A stretch of DNA of 44,210 bases from Pectobacterium peruviense (GTDB taxonomy: Bacteria > Pseudomonadota > Gammaproteobacteria > Enterobacterales > Enterobacteriaceae): assembly GCF_002847345.1 (NCBI RefSeq), contig NZ_LXFV01000045.1:1-44210 (forward strand). The letters run 5' to 3'. The translations under genes were made by a program, and so were the position numbers. A model generated the notes under the pieces. The model worked only from the letters and a program-made list of their open reading frames with translations, did no database searches and was not told the origin of the DNA. Positions within the stretch are counted from its first letter, which is position 1. The number at the start of each line of letters is the position of its first letter. Below, in pieces: positions 17,981 through 27,677 of this stretch.

Positions 17981-19708
17981 TTGACCAGTAACCGACTCTC
18001 ATGGCAGCATTTACTGCCCAATAATACGCCCTATCAAACGCTATTCACTCAGGCAGCTCAGCTTGCTCCTGCTGAATTCTCCGCTATTCAGTCGCGTCTG
18101 GCAGACAGTCTGACGCTCTTTTGCCACCCTCGTTCCCCTTCACGCTTTATGCTGTTGAAAGCGCAAGAGAACGATGAATATATGGCATTGATCGCCCGTG
18201 CGCTGAGCGCCATCAGGCTAGACTCCGGGGCGATACATGGCAGTAAATATATCATTGAGGGTCGTCATATCCGGGTCGAACCCGCCACGCAGCCTTCGGA
18301 TAACTTTGCTGCGCAGCAATCCTGTGGCTATCAGGAATGGATTGAGCCCGAACAACTCTTCGGCTGTGTACGCAATTTTCACGATGAAATCACCTTGCAT
18401 CCAGGGCTGATTCATCAGGTTAATGGCGGCACATTGATCCTGTCTGCCAGAGCGTTGCTGGCTCAGCCTTTGATGTGGCTGCGTCTGAAACAGATTATGG
18501 CAGAAGGGCTCTATCGTTGGCTGTCGCCAGACGAGCGCAAACCACTTCCTGTTGATGTGCCACCGATTCCGCTTGATATTCGCCTGATTATTCTCGGTGA
18601 CCGAGAAAGCCTGGCAGATATTCATGATATGGAGCCGGACTTAGGCGAACACGCGATTTACGGTGAGTTCGAAGCGCAATTGCAGTTGATTGAAACAGAT
18701 GACATGGCGCGCTGGTGTACCTACATCAATGCACTATGCAGCGAGAATCAACTGCCGCTACTGGACGCGGATGCCTGGCCGGCATTAGTCAACATTGCCG
18801 TACGCTACAGCGGCGATCAGGGCAATTTACCATTATGCCCACGCTGGTTAATCAGCCAGTTAAAATACGCATCGCTGTACGCCAGAGATGGTCAGATTAC
18901 CGAGCAGGCGCTGATTGACGCGATTGCCGCTCGCCAATGGCGTGAAGGCTATCTTCGTGAGCGCATGCAGGATGAAATAGAACTGGGCCAGATTCTGATC
19001 GAAACAGAAGGCGAAGTCGTCGGTCAGGTTAACGGGCTTTCCGTGCTGGAATTCCCAGGCTACCCCGTTGCCTTTGGTGAGCCGACACGCATCACCTGCG
19101 TGGTTCACGCTGGCGACGGCGAATTTACTGACGTCGAGCGCAAAGCCGAACTTGCTGGCAATTTACACGCTAAAGGCATGATGATCATGCAGGCGTTCCT
19201 GATTACCGAGCTAGAGCTTGATCAACAGCTTCCTTTCTCAGCGTCCATGGTCTTCGAGCAATCGTATAGCGAAGTTGATGGTGACAGCGCCTCACTGGCA
19301 GAGTTGTGCGCACTGATCAGTGCACTCTCCTTGCGACCAATCAACCAGCAGTTCGCCGTTACCGGCTCCGTCGATCAATTTGGTCGTGTTCAGCCAATTG
19401 GCGGCGTGAATGAGAAAATCGAAGGCTTCTTCGAGGTTTGCCAGCGTCGTGGGCTGACGGGTACCCAAGGTGTGATTTTACCTGCGACTAATTTGCGCCA
19501 TCTCTGTTTACAGGAAGATGTCGTTGAGGCTGTACGCGAAGGGAAATTCCACTTATTCCCAGTAGAAACCGCGCCGGAAGCAGTGTCATTACTGACCAAT
19601 TTCGCTTACGACGATGAGCAGCAGCCAAACCTGTTAGCGGAAATTCGTGAGCGAATCGGACAACTTTTACCGCAAGAGCGTCGACGTTTCCCTTGGTTTT
19701 TCCGTTAA
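17981..19708 (+). CDS. lonH: Lon-like protease LonH (YcbZ)
   Basis: A 575-residue LonB-like protein without an intact AAA+ ATPase, matching E. coli YcbZ (586 aa). The N-terminal and middle parts include EPEQLFGCVRNFHDEITLHP and PGLIHQVNGGTLILSARALL. The C-terminal S16 peptidase domain has the Ser-Lys dyad: Ser436 in EVDGDSASLAELCALISAL and Lys479 in GVNEKIEGFFEVCQ. I chose the TTG at 17981 because LTSNRLSWQHLLP aligns with the E. coli opening MTITKLAWRDLVP; an upstream TTG at 17939 directly abuts the TATAAT box. No good Shine-Dalgarno precedes either. It lies 91 bp upstream of fabA, as in E. coli. Confidence 0.93.
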   Translation: MTSNRLSWQHLLPNNTPYQTLFTQAAQLAPAEFSAIQSRLADSLTLFCHPRSPSRFMLLKAQENDEYMALIARALSAIRLDSGAIHGSKYIIEGRHIRVEPATQPSDNFAAQQSCGYQEWIEPEQLFGCVRNFHDEITLHPGLIHQVNGGTLILSARALLAQPLMWLRLKQIMAEGLYRWLSPDERKPLPVDVPPIPLDIRLIILGDRESLADIHDMEPDLGEHAIYGEFEAQLQLIETDDMARWCTYINALCSENQLPLLDADAWPALVNIAVRYSGDQGNLPLCPRWLISQLKYASLYARDGQITEQALIDAIAARQWREGYLRERMQDEIELGQILIETEGEVVGQVNGLSVLEFPGYPVAFGEPTRITCVVHAGDGEFTDVERKAELAGNLHAKGMMIMQAFLITELELDQQLPFSASMVFEQSYSEVDGDSASLAELCALISALSLRPINQQFAVTGSVDQFGRVQPIGGVNEKIEGFFEVCQRRGLTGTQGVILPATNLRHLCLQEDVVEAVREGKFHLFPVETAPEAVSLLTNFAYDDEQQPNLLAEIRERIGQLLPQERRRFPWFFR

Positions 19709-19711
19709 ACC

Positions 19712-19728
19712 AACTGGTTCAACCAGAT
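19712..19728. promoter_or_regulatory. FadR binding site of fabA
   Basis: AACTGGTTCAACCAGAT matches the FadR consensus AACTGGTCNGACCAGTT closely. Its position just upstream of the -35 fits FadR acting as the activator of fabA, as known in E. coli. Confidence 0.85.
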
Positions 19729-19737
19729 GCAACAGAC

Positions 19738-19766
19738 TTGCTCAGCGTACAGGTGTACGCTAATCT
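19738..19766 (+). promoter_or_regulatory. fabA promoter
   Basis: TTGCTC (19738-19743), a 17-bp spacer, then TAATCT (19761-19766). The spacer is filled by the FabR palindrome and the FadR site abuts the upstream side. The leader would be about 27 nt. Confidence 0.75.
19744..19761. promoter_or_regulatory. FabR operator of fabA
   Basis: AGCGTACAGGTGTACGCT is a perfect 8+2+8 palindrome and matches the FabR site of fabA and fabB. Lying between -35 and -10, it would allow repression when unsaturated acyl chains are abundant. Confidence 0.9.
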
Positions 19767-19799
19767 GCGTGCTTCATTAAAACAAGGCTTACAGAGACC

Positions 19800-20318
19800 A
19801 TGGTAGATAAACGCGAATCCTATACAAAAGAAGACCTCCTTGCCTCCAGTCGTGGTGAGCTGTTCGGCCCGCAAGGCCCTCAGTTGCCCGCTCCTAACAT
19901 GCTAATGATGGACCGCGTCGTTAAAATGACAGAAGACGGCGGTAAATATGGCAAAGGCTTCGTGGAAGCCGAATTGGATATCTCGCCTGACCTGTGGTTC
20001 TTCGGTTGCCATTTCATTGGCGACCCGGTGATGCCAGGCTGCCTTGGTCTGGATGCTATGTGGCAGCTAGTCGGCTTCTATCTGGGCTGGTTAGGTGGCG
20101 AAGGTAAAGGCCGTGCACTCGGCGTGGGTGAAGTTAAATTCACCGGACAAGTACTGCCAACGGCGAAGAAAGTGACTTACCGCATTCACTTCAAACGCGT
20201 AATCAATCGCCGTCTGGTGATGGGTATTGCTGATGGTGAAGTGCTAGTTGACGGTCAACAGATCTATACCGCTGACGAACTGAAAGTGGGTCTGTTCAAA
20301 GACACCAGCTCTTTCTAA
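19800..20318 (+). CDS. fabA: 3-hydroxydecanoyl-ACP dehydratase/isomerase
   Basis: A 172-residue FabA, the same length as in E. coli. It dehydrates 3-hydroxydecanoyl-ACP and isomerises trans-2 to cis-3-decenoyl-ACP, the branch point to unsaturated fatty acids. The active-site His71 lies in [14 protein letters not shown] and Asp85 in [14 protein letters not shown] (70 and 84 without the Met). The C-terminal [13 protein letters not shown] and [15 protein letters not shown] are typical. It has matching FadR and FabR sites upstream. In E. coli rmf follows; here a hairpin and then leftward yebE do. Confidence 0.98.
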   Translation: MVDKRESYTKEDLLASSRGELFGPQGPQLPAPNMLMMDRVVKMTEDGGKYGKGFVEAELDISPDLWFFGCHFIGDPVMPGCLGLDAMWQLVGFYLGWLGGEGKGRALGVGEVKFTGQVLPTAKKVTYRIHFKRVINRRLVMGIADGEVLVDGQQIYTADELKVGLFKDTSSF

Positions 20319-20333
20319 GCGCCAGACGACACT

Positions 20334-20356
20334 GCGGGCGAAAAATTTTCGCCCGC
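20334..20356. terminator. Hairpin after fabA
   Basis: GCGGGCG (20334-20340) pairs with CGCCCGC (20350-20356) around AAAAATTTT, and the A/T bases can extend the stem. A T-run after the stem is lacking, so it may stop or protect the transcript rather than be a classic terminator. Confidence 0.55.
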
Positions 20357-20412
20357 GTTATCCCTTCCATTTGTTCGATCGCACCCAACTGCAACCTAAA
20401 CCACTCGACCTA

Positions 20413-21066
20413 TTATGATGGACTTTTAAGTTCATTGGTGATCGACTGCCGCACATCTTGCGGTATCTTCAATTCCGTCGCTAACGCATCCAAATAACTT
20501 TTTTCCATGAAGTGATCGACATCGATTACAGCACAGCTCAGGAAGTAGACCTCAAGTGCTTCTTCTTCATTCTTTACGCCTTTCGCCAGCAAAATCGGGT
20601 CAAGCGGTTGTTCTATCGCTTCCTGTACCCAGCGGTGCGCGTCACTTCCTAATTGCAGTTGCTGAATATTGTCATCAATACGCTGTTTCTCGGTCGCATC
20701 AATATGACCGTCACTCTTGGCAGCAAAAACCAGAGCCTGAATCAGACGTCGGGCGCGAATATTATCAGCCGAGGATTGGGTACCAAACTGAGGATCATCC
20801 TGATGTGTGTCGCGAACGCGTTTCTTATACTGGTTCCACAACACCACGCCGGCAGCCGCGCTCCCACCGATGATCAATGCATTTTTACCCAATGAACCCA
20901 TAATTTTCCGCGTGGACTTATTCGATAGCAACACACCCGCCAAACCACCCAGCGCCGCAGGCTTCAACATATCGCCAAAATTGCCTTTTTTACCGCCTTG
21001 CTGATGATTATCCTCCTTACTACCGGAGCCTAATAAGCCCTGAATTTGTTGCAGCCAATTATTCAT
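20413..21066 (-). CDS. yebE: YebE, DUF533 inner-membrane protein
   Basis: A 217-residue protein matching E. coli YebE: an N-terminal MNNWLQQIQGLLGSGSK, a Gly-rich linker, one or two weakly hydrophobic segments (AALGGLAGVLLSNKSTRK and NALIIGGSAAAGVVLWNQYK), and a C-terminal DUF533 (TerB-like) domain with LIQALVFAAKSDGHIDATEK and SCAVIDVDHFMEKSYLDALA. In E. coli it is a Cpx envelope-stress target of unknown activity. The ATG at 21066 is preferred, since AGGA is 6 bp upstream; the ATG at 21072 overlaps that signal. It is convergent with fabA. Confidence 0.92.
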   Translation of the reverse strand: MNNWLQQIQGLLGSGSKEDNHQQGGKKGNFGDMLKPAALGGLAGVLLSNKSTRKIMGSLGKNALIIGGSAAAGVVLWNQYKKRVRDTHQDDPQFGTQSSADNIRARRLIQALVFAAKSDGHIDATEKQRIDDNIQQLQLGSDAHRWVQEAIEQPLDPILLAKGVKNEEEALEVYFLSCAVIDVDHFMEKSYLDALATELKIPQDVRQSITNELKSPS

Positions 21067-21224
21067 TTTCATTCCTCAAGGAAAAGTGACATCACTGATG
21101 TGTTGTCACCCATAGTAATGGTGCGGAAGGCGTTTGTTTGTCAGATTGTGTATAGCAATGAAAAGTATGGACCGCGGTTTCTACGCGGTCCATTTGGGCG
21201 GTCCATCTGGCTATGCTGGGAACG

Positions 21225-22904
21225 TTATGACACGGGTTTCAACGGCGCTTTTCTCACTGGCGTGCTTCCGGCAACATAGTAGCGCGCCTTGCTACGTGGC
21301 AGCGGCTGACGGCGGCGAATTCGATCGGCAATTTTCTCCGCGATCATGATAGTCGTCGCATTCAGGTTACCGGTAATAATCTGCGGCATGATGGAAGCAT
21401 CGACAACACGCAAGCCTTCCATGCCGTGGACACGGCCTTGCCCATCGACGACTGCCATTTCATCCTCTCCCATCTTGCAGGAACAGGAGGGATGGAACGC
21501 CGTCTCAGCATGAGTGCGGATAAACTCATCCAGTTCCTCATCCGTCTGAACCTCTAGGCCAGGACTGATCTCTCGCCCACGATATTTGTCCAGCGCGGGC
21601 TGCGCCATAATTTCACGCGTAATGCGGATCGCGTCACGAAACTCCTGCCAATCTTGTTCCGTCGACATGTAGTTGAACAGGATGCTGGGGTGCTCGCGGG
21701 CATCTTTAGATCGTACCTGAACACGCCCCCGGCTGAGTGAGCGCATAGAACCGACGTGCGCCTGAAACCCGTGTTCTTTCACCGCATTACTGCCGTTGTA
21801 ATTAATCGCGACGGGTAGGAAATGGTATTGAATATTCGGCCAGGTGAATGCGTCCCGACTACGAATAAAACCGCCTGCCTCAAACTGGTTACTAGCACCA
21901 ATGCCCGTGCCGTTGAACAACCATTCCGCGCCGATTTTCGGCTGATTAAACCATTGCAACGCCGGATATAGCGATACCGGTTCTTTGCAGGCATATTGCA
22001 AATACATTTCCAGGTGATCTTGTAAATTCTCACCGACACCGGGCAGATCGTGTACCACGGGAATATCGAGTCCCTGGAGCAAATCTTTCGGCCCCACACC
22101 GGAACGTTGCAGGATTTGCGGTGAGGCAATTGCGCCAGCGCATAGCAGCACTTCGCGACGGGCCTTCGCCGTCTGGGCATTTTCGCCTTTAAAGTAGGCG
22201 ACACCAACGGCACGTTTTCCGTCAAAGAGAATTTTGTCGGTTAAGGCGTGCGTCACGATAGTCAGATTCTTACGGCTTTTCGCCTGATCCAAATAGCCAC
22301 GCGCGGTGCTGGCACGACGCCCCTTCGGCGTGACGGTTCTGTCCATTGGCCCAAAACCTTCCTGCTGATACCCGTTGAGATCGTCCGTACGCGGATAACC
22401 CGCCTGCACGCCCGCTTCTACCATCGCGTGGAATAGTTCGTTGTTTCCCATCTTCGGTGTTGTCACCGAAACAGGGCCAGCCGCCCCATGGTAGTCATTC
22501 GATCCCACATCCCGCGTTTCCGTTTTGCGGAAATACGGCAGGCAGTCGAGGTAACTCCAATCTTCCAGACCCGGCATGGTCGCCCAATTATCAAAATCCA
22601 TCGCATTACCACGGATGTAACACATGCCGTTAATCAGCGACGAGCCACCCAATCCTTTTCCTCGGCCACATTCCATCCGGCGATTATTCATATGCGGTTC
22701 GGGATCGGTTTCATAGGCCCAGTTATAGCGTTTCCCCTGTAATGGGAAAGCTAACGCGGCAGGCATCTGTGTACGAAAATCCAGCCGATAGTCAGGACCA
22801 CCCGCTTCAAGCAGCAGCACGCTCACATCGCTTTCTTCTGTTAAACGCGCAGCCAACACATTGCCAGCGGAACCGGCTCCGATAATGATGTAATCATATT
22901 CCAT
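21225..22904 (-). CDS. betA: Choline dehydrogenase
   Basis: A 559-residue GMC oxidoreductase. The FAD-binding loop [16 protein letters not shown] is at residues 6-21 and the signature [20 protein letters not shown] near 90. The C-terminal catalytic region has [14 protein letters not shown] with the active His, and [18 protein letters not shown]. It oxidises choline to betaine aldehyde, and can go on to glycine betaine, at the inner membrane. I chose the ATG at 22904 because it directly precedes the FAD loop and has GGGGAG upstream; an upstream in-frame ATG overlaps betB. It lies 19 bp after betB, as the third gene of betIBA. Confidence 0.96.
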   Translation of the reverse strand: MEYDYIIIGAGSAGNVLAARLTEESDVSVLLLEAGGPDYRLDFRTQMPAALAFPLQGKRYNWAYETDPEPHMNNRRMECGRGKGLGGSSLINGMCYIRGNAMDFDNWATMPGLEDWSYLDCLPYFRKTETRDVGSNDYHGAAGPVSVTTPKMGNNELFHAMVEAGVQAGYPRTDDLNGYQQEGFGPMDRTVTPKGRRASTARGYLDQAKSRKNLTIVTHALTDKILFDGKRAVGVAYFKGENAQTAKARREVLLCAGAIASPQILQRSGVGPKDLLQGLDIPVVHDLPGVGENLQDHLEMYLQYACKEPVSLYPALQWFNQPKIGAEWLFNGTGIGASNQFEAGGFIRSRDAFTWPNIQYHFLPVAINYNGSNAVKEHGFQAHVGSMRSLSRGRVQVRSKDAREHPSILFNYMSTEQDWQEFRDAIRITREIMAQPALDKYRGREISPGLEVQTDEELDEFIRTHAETAFHPSCSCKMGEDEMAVVDGQGRVHGMEGLRVVDASIMPQIITGNLNATTIMIAEKIADRIRRRQPLPRSKARYYVAGSTPVRKAPLKPVS

Positions 22905-22923
22905 TAGGCTTTCTCCCCTTCGT

Positions 22924-24396
22924 TTAAAATACCGAGCGGAATTCACCCAGTTCAACCTGTACAGATTTAATTTGCGTGTAGTGTTCCAATGTTGTTATGC
23001 CGTTTTCACGCCCGACACCCGAATGTTTGTAGCCGCCCACAGGCATTTCAGCCGGAGATTCTCCCCAGGTGTTGATCCAGCAAATCCCCGCGTCCAGTTG
23101 ATGAATAACCCGATGTGCCCGATTCAGATCTTGGGTCACAATGCCAGCCGCCAGCCCGTACTCACTATCATTAGCGCGGCGGATAACTTCATCCTCGTTC
23201 TGATACGTCAGAATACTCATGACTGGGCCGAAGATTTCTTCTCGGACAATCTTCATATCGTCTCGACAGTCAGTGAACACCGTAGGTGCAACGTATGCGC
23301 CCTGTGCATAATCACCGTCTGTTATAGGTTCACCGCCCACCAGCACGCGAGCGCCCTCTCGTTTTCCGCTTTCGATATAACGCAGTACGGATTCCCTGTG
23401 CGAGAAGCTAGCCAGCGGGCCAAAATTCACCAGATCGTCAGTCGGATCGCCGATACGGATCCGCTGAACGCGCGCTAGAATTTTTTCCTCAAACTGCGTC
23501 TGCAATGCCTGTGGTACAAAGACACGCGTGCCGTTGGTACATACCTGCCCTGAACTGAAAAAGTTCGCCATCATGGCGATATCCGCCGCCTTATCCAGAT
23601 CGGCATCATCAAAAATGATCAACGGCGATTTCCCGCCCAGCTCCATCGTGACCTCTTTTAGCGTCGAACCTGCGGCATTAGCCATGACCGTTTTCCCACT
23701 GGCGATCCCTCCGGTGAAAGAGACTTTGGCAATACCTGGGTGAGTGGTCAGCGCCTGACCAACGGATTTCCCGGTTCCGGTCAGCACGTTAAATACGCCT
23801 GCCGGTAACCCAGCCTCAGTGTAGATTTCCGCCAGTTTCAGCGCGGTGAGCGACGTGACCTCACTGGGTTTGAAGATCATCGCGTTGCCTGCCGCTAGCG
23901 CAGGTGCCGATTTCCACAACGCAATCTGAATGGGGTAGTTCCAGGCACCGATGCCAGCGACAACACCAAGCGGCTCACGACGGGTGTAGACAAACGAGGT
24001 ATCGCGTAGAGGGATCTGTTGGCCTTCCAGCATAGGAATCAACCCCGCGTAGTACTCCAGAACATCGGCACCGGTCACGATGTCGACGGTACGCGTTTCC
24101 GAGAGCGGCTTACCAGTGTCATGCGTTTCAAGCAACGCGAGCTCATCATTGCGCTCACGCAGGATATCAACGGCGCGGCGTAAAATGCGCGAACGCTCCA
24201 TCGCCGTCATCGCCGCCCATACCTTCTGCCCTGCGGTAGCGGCGCTGACCGCGCGATCAACGTCAGCGGCAGTGGCCGACTGGATGCAGGCAATAATGTC
24301 GCCATTCGCGGGGTTCACCGCATCAAACGTATCGTTACCCGTGCTATCGACATAGGTGCCGTTGATGTAAAGCTGTTGTAAACCGTAGCGAGACAT
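22924..24396 (-). CDS. betB: Betaine aldehyde dehydrogenase
   Basis: A 490-residue ALDH, exactly the length of E. coli BetB. It oxidises betaine aldehyde to glycine betaine with NAD(P). The catalytic Glu252 is in [12 protein letters not shown] and the nucleophile Cys286 in [15 protein letters not shown]; the cofactor loop [13 protein letters not shown] precedes them, and [20 protein letters not shown] is the ALDH hinge segment. It sits between betI (67 bp upstream) and betA (19 bp downstream) on one probable transcript and supplies the osmoprotectant. Confidence 0.97.
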   Translation of the reverse strand: MSRYGLQQLYINGTYVDSTGNDTFDAVNPANGDIIACIQSATAADVDRAVSAATAGQKVWAAMTAMERSRILRRAVDILRERNDELALLETHDTGKPLSETRTVDIVTGADVLEYYAGLIPMLEGQQIPLRDTSFVYTRREPLGVVAGIGAWNYPIQIALWKSAPALAAGNAMIFKPSEVTSLTALKLAEIYTEAGLPAGVFNVLTGTGKSVGQALTTHPGIAKVSFTGGIASGKTVMANAAGSTLKEVTMELGGKSPLIIFDDADLDKAADIAMMANFFSSGQVCTNGTRVFVPQALQTQFEEKILARVQRIRIGDPTDDLVNFGPLASFSHRESVLRYIESGKREGARVLVGGEPITDGDYAQGAYVAPTVFTDCRDDMKIVREEIFGPVMSILTYQNEDEVIRRANDSEYGLAAGIVTQDLNRAHRVIHQLDAGICWINTWGESPAEMPVGGYKHSGVGRENGITTLEHYTQIKSVQVELGEFRSVF

Positions 24397-24463
24397 AAAC
24401 TCTCCTGTCTGATGACTGCCCGATTACACGTCCGGGCAGAGAAGGCAAAATAATGAGGAAGGA

Positions 24464-25069
24464 TTACGCGCGAGTGAGCAGCCGATCGATAGTGAGTTGT
24501 TGATCGATATAGTCGTAGGTAATACTCAGTGCTTCTTCGCAGTTGAAGGCGTTATGACTTAGCGCTCCGCGCAGCCACAAGCCATCGATCAACCCCGCTA
24601 ACCCTTTTGCCGCAATGCGTGCGTTATCTTTCGGCAAACAACGGCTGAACTCGACACTCAAGTTGGAATAAAGCCGCCGATCGTTGACCTGCTGCAGCCG
24701 ATGGAGCATGGGGGAATGCAGACTACTAGCCCAGAATGCCAACCAGGTTTTCATCGCCGCGCTGTTTGTCTGGCTATCATCAAAATTCCCCTGAACAATC
24801 GCCCGCAAACGAGCACGAGGCGTATTGTCTGTCAGGTTAAGCAATCTTGATTTCACCGCCAGCCCCAGATGGCTAATCAGATAACGCATCGTCGCTTCCA
24901 GTAAGCCATTTTTATCGCGGAAGTAATGGCTGATGATCCCATTCGACACCCCCGCGCGTCGGGCAATCTGTACGATCGAGGCGTCATGCATCCCAACATC
25001 GTTAATCGCTGCCAGCGTCGCTTCGATGAGTTGCTGCCGTCTGATGGGCTGCATTCCGACTTTAGGCAC
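24464..25069 (-). CDS. betI: Choline-responsive repressor BetI
   Basis: A 201-residue TetR-family repressor (E. coli 195). It opens [20 protein letters not shown]; the helix-turn-helix is [20 protein letters not shown] at about residues 33-52, followed by [13 protein letters not shown]. The C-terminal part with [20 protein letters not shown] and [16 protein letters not shown] forms the ligand pocket. It represses the bet genes and is released by choline. It is first in betIBA and divergent from betT; an operator palindrome lies 87 bp upstream of its start. Confidence 0.95.
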   Translation of the reverse strand: MPKVGMQPIRRQQLIEATLAAINDVGMHDASIVQIARRAGVSNGIISHYFRDKNGLLEATMRYLISHLGLAVKSRLLNLTDNTPRARLRAIVQGNFDDSQTNSAAMKTWLAFWASSLHSPMLHRLQQVNDRRLYSNLSVEFSRCLPKDNARIAAKGLAGLIDGLWLRGALSHNAFNCEEALSITYDYIDQQLTIDRLLTRA

Positions 25070-25155
25070 TGCGTTCTCCCTTCATTTTTTGCGTTATGAA
25101 TCACGGTAAAAGACGATGATTCGTGATCCGATTTATCCTATTAAACTTTTTTTTG

Positions 25156-25169
25156 ATTGAACGTTCAAT
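25156..25169. promoter_or_regulatory. BetI operator
   Basis: ATTGAACGTTCAAT is a perfect 14-bp palindrome within TTGATTGAACGTTCAATAAA, in the divergent betI-betT region. It resembles the TTGAACGT core expected for BetI. One site could serve both promoters. Confidence 0.8.
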
Positions 25170-25426
25170 AAAAAATGAATATATTTTATTGCTGAAAGGT
25201 TAAAAATTCGCATCAATTATCACAAAAAGTGGCTTTAGTTCAGACGATAACGCCGCCTTAAAATAAATGACTTATTTTTTGTTCTGACAACCATCTTCAA
25301 CGGAAAGCGTACTCAGCGGATGTCCTGCGCCTTGTTATTGGTATGGGATAAGCTCTTGATATGCGCTAAGCGCGCTTCGTGGAGAGAGGAGTCAGAGTAT
25401 CGATTCACATAACGCAAGGGATAACC

Positions 25427-27460
25427 ATGCCAGCCTCAGAAACCACCACCCAGCAGGATCGCCTGAATCCTGTCGTGTTCTATACATCAGCGGGATTAAT
25501 ACTGACCTTCTCGCTGATGACAATGCTGTTTAACAAAGAAGCGAATGAATGGATTACCCACGCACTCAACTGGGTTTCTGCCACATTTGGTTGGTATTAC
25601 CTGCTAGCCGCCACGCTCTACATCGTTTTCGTCATCTTCATCGCCTCGTCTCGATTTGGTTCAATCAAGCTCGGGCCGGAACAATCGAAACCTGAATTTA
25701 GCCTGATGAGCTGGGCGGCAATGCTGTTTGCAGCGGGGATCGGCATCGATTTAATGTTCTTTTCCGTCGCGGAGCCTATCACGCAATACATGATGCCGCC
25801 GGAAGGACAAGGCCAAACGATGGAAGCTGCGCGACAGGCCATGGTCTGGACGTTGTTTCACTACGGGCTGACGGGCTGGTCAATGTACGCCCTGATGGGA
25901 ATCGCGCTGGGTTACTTCAGCTACCGGTATAATTTGCCGCTGACTATTCGCTCTGCCCTGTACCCTATCTTTGGTAAACGCATCAATGGCCCGATTGGGC
26001 ACAGCGTCGATATTGCAGCCGTACTCGGCACCATTTTCGGTATCGCGACCACGTTGGGTATCGGCGTCGTTCAGCTTAACTATGGGCTGAAAGTCCTGTT
26101 CCAAATCCCAGAGAATCTCACCGTTCAGGCTTCTCTGATCCTGCTTTCCGTGATCATGGCGACCGTTTCCGTGACGTCCGGTGTCAATCGTGGCATTCGC
26201 TTCCTTTCCGAGCTTAACGTCCTGCTCGCACTGGGCTTGATTCTCTTTCTGCTCTTTTGGGGCGATACCGAGTTTCTGCTAAACGCGCTGGTACTTAACG
26301 TCGGGGATTACATCAATCGTTTTACGGGCATGACGCTCAACAGCTTTGCGTTCGATCGCCCGACAGAGTGGATGAATAGCTGGACGCTGTTTTTCTGGGC
26401 ATGGTGGGTCGCATGGGCACCGTTTGTCGGGCTATTTCTGGCACGTATCTCACGCGGCAGAACGATTCGCCAGTTCGTCGTCGGTACGCTGATCATTCCG
26501 TTTGTCTTTACGCTGCTGTGGCTCTCCATTTTTGGCAACAGTGCGCTTTATCAGGTGATCCACGGTAATCTGGATTTTGCGAATGAAGTCATGCAACACC
26601 CGGAGCGCGGATTCTACAGTCTGCTGGCACAGTACCCAGGCTTCAGCCTGAGTGCCTCTGTCGCCACCATTACCGGCCTGCTGTTTTATGTCACGTCTGC
26701 CGATTCTGGTTCACTGGTGCTGGGCAACTTTACCTCTCGCCTTGCCGACATCAATAATGATGCGCCGAACTGGCTGCGCGTTTTCTGGTCAGTCGCCATT
26801 GGTCTGCTGACGTTGGGTATGCTGATGACAAACGGCGTTTCAGCATTACAGAACACCACCGTCATCATGGGGTTACCGTTTAGCTTTGTGATGTTCTTTA
26901 TTATGGCAGGCTTATATAAATCACTGCGGGTCGAGGACTATCGTAAAGCCAGCTCATTACAAACGTCTGCACCTATGCCAATATCCGGTGACGATCGCTT
27001 GAACTGGAAACAGCGCCTCTCGCGCGTCATGAATTTCCCCGGTACGACGCATACACAGAAAATGCTGGATAACGTCTGTAAAGTCGCGATGGATGATGTT
27101 GCGCGTGAACTACGTCTACGAGGCACCAGCGTTGAAGTCAACGAATTGCCTCCTGTCGAAGATGAGCGCTTGAACCATCTCGAACTGTTGGTTGATTTGG
27201 GCGATGAACAGAACTTTCTTTATCAGATTTGGCCACAGCGTTATAGCGTCCCGGCTTTTACCTACCGTGCGCGGTCAGGCAAATCAGATTATTACCGGCT
27301 TGAAACCTTCTTATTAGAAGGAAGTCAGGGGAATGACCTGATGGATTACAGCAAAGAACAGGTGATTAACGACATTTTGGATCAGTACGAACGACACCTG
27401 AATTTTCTTCATCTTAATCGAGAAGCACCGGGCAATACGCTCACCTTCCCCGACGCATGA
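25427..27460 (+). CDS. betT: High-affinity choline transporter BetT
   Basis: A 677-residue BCCT-family transporter, exactly the length of E. coli BetT. It has twelve membrane segments from about residue 15 to 500. The family signature around residue 325 reads WTLFFWAWWVAWAPFVGLFL and continues ARISRGRTIRQFVVGTLIIP. The cytosolic C-terminal domain of about 170 residues (VARELRLRGTSVEVNELP and on) serves osmotic control in BetT. It imports choline with the proton gradient for BetA/BetB. I chose the ATG at 25427, with AAGGG in front, over a longer in-frame start 16 codons upstream. It is divergent from betI. Confidence 0.96.
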   Translation: MPASETTTQQDRLNPVVFYTSAGLILTFSLMTMLFNKEANEWITHALNWVSATFGWYYLLAATLYIVFVIFIASSRFGSIKLGPEQSKPEFSLMSWAAMLFAAGIGIDLMFFSVAEPITQYMMPPEGQGQTMEAARQAMVWTLFHYGLTGWSMYALMGIALGYFSYRYNLPLTIRSALYPIFGKRINGPIGHSVDIAAVLGTIFGIATTLGIGVVQLNYGLKVLFQIPENLTVQASLILLSVIMATVSVTSGVNRGIRFLSELNVLLALGLILFLLFWGDTEFLLNALVLNVGDYINRFTGMTLNSFAFDRPTEWMNSWTLFFWAWWVAWAPFVGLFLARISRGRTIRQFVVGTLIIPFVFTLLWLSIFGNSALYQVIHGNLDFANEVMQHPERGFYSLLAQYPGFSLSASVATITGLLFYVTSADSGSLVLGNFTSRLADINNDAPNWLRVFWSVAIGLLTLGMLMTNGVSALQNTTVIMGLPFSFVMFFIMAGLYKSLRVEDYRKASSLQTSAPMPISGDDRLNWKQRLSRVMNFPGTTHTQKMLDNVCKVAMDDVARELRLRGTSVEVNELPPVEDERLNHLELLVDLGDEQNFLYQIWPQRYSVPAFTYRARSGKSDYYRLETFLLEGSQGNDLMDYSKEQVINDILDQYERHLNFLHLNREAPGNTLTFPDA

Positions 27461-27470
27461 TCATCAACCC

Positions 27471-27497
27471 AATGGCGCTGAAATACAGCGCCATTTT
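27471..27497 (+). terminator. Terminator after betT
   Basis: AATGGCGCTG pairs with CAGCGCCATT around AAATA and is followed by TTT. It lies 10 bp past the betT stop. Confidence 0.9.
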
Positions 27498-27584
27498 TCA
27501 ATCACTTATCCTCTAGTTACTCATTTTCTCTGCATCGTGTTTTTCCCGAATTTATGGGCTGTGCCGCATTCTTTGCTTCCACGA

Positions 27585-27613
27585 TTTGCGCTTTATTTTT
27601 GAAACGGTATACT
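27585..27613 (+). promoter_or_regulatory. Probable promoter of the RpiB-family gene
   Basis: TTTGCG (27585-27590), 17-bp spacer, TATACT (27608-27613). The implied leader of about 58 nt contains an inverted repeat. Confidence 0.55.
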
Positions 27614-27628
27614 GCACACATCAAATTG

Positions 27629-27653
27629 AAATACAGTTTTAAAAAATGTATTT
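27629..27653. promoter_or_regulatory. Inverted repeat, possible operator
   Basis: AAATACA (27629-27635) and TGTATTT (27647-27653) form a perfect 7-bp inverted repeat separated by 11 bp, at the expected transcription start of the RpiB-family gene. Its regulator is unknown. Confidence 0.4.
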
Positions 27654-27677
27654 GTCCGTCACAGAAAAGGAACGAAC

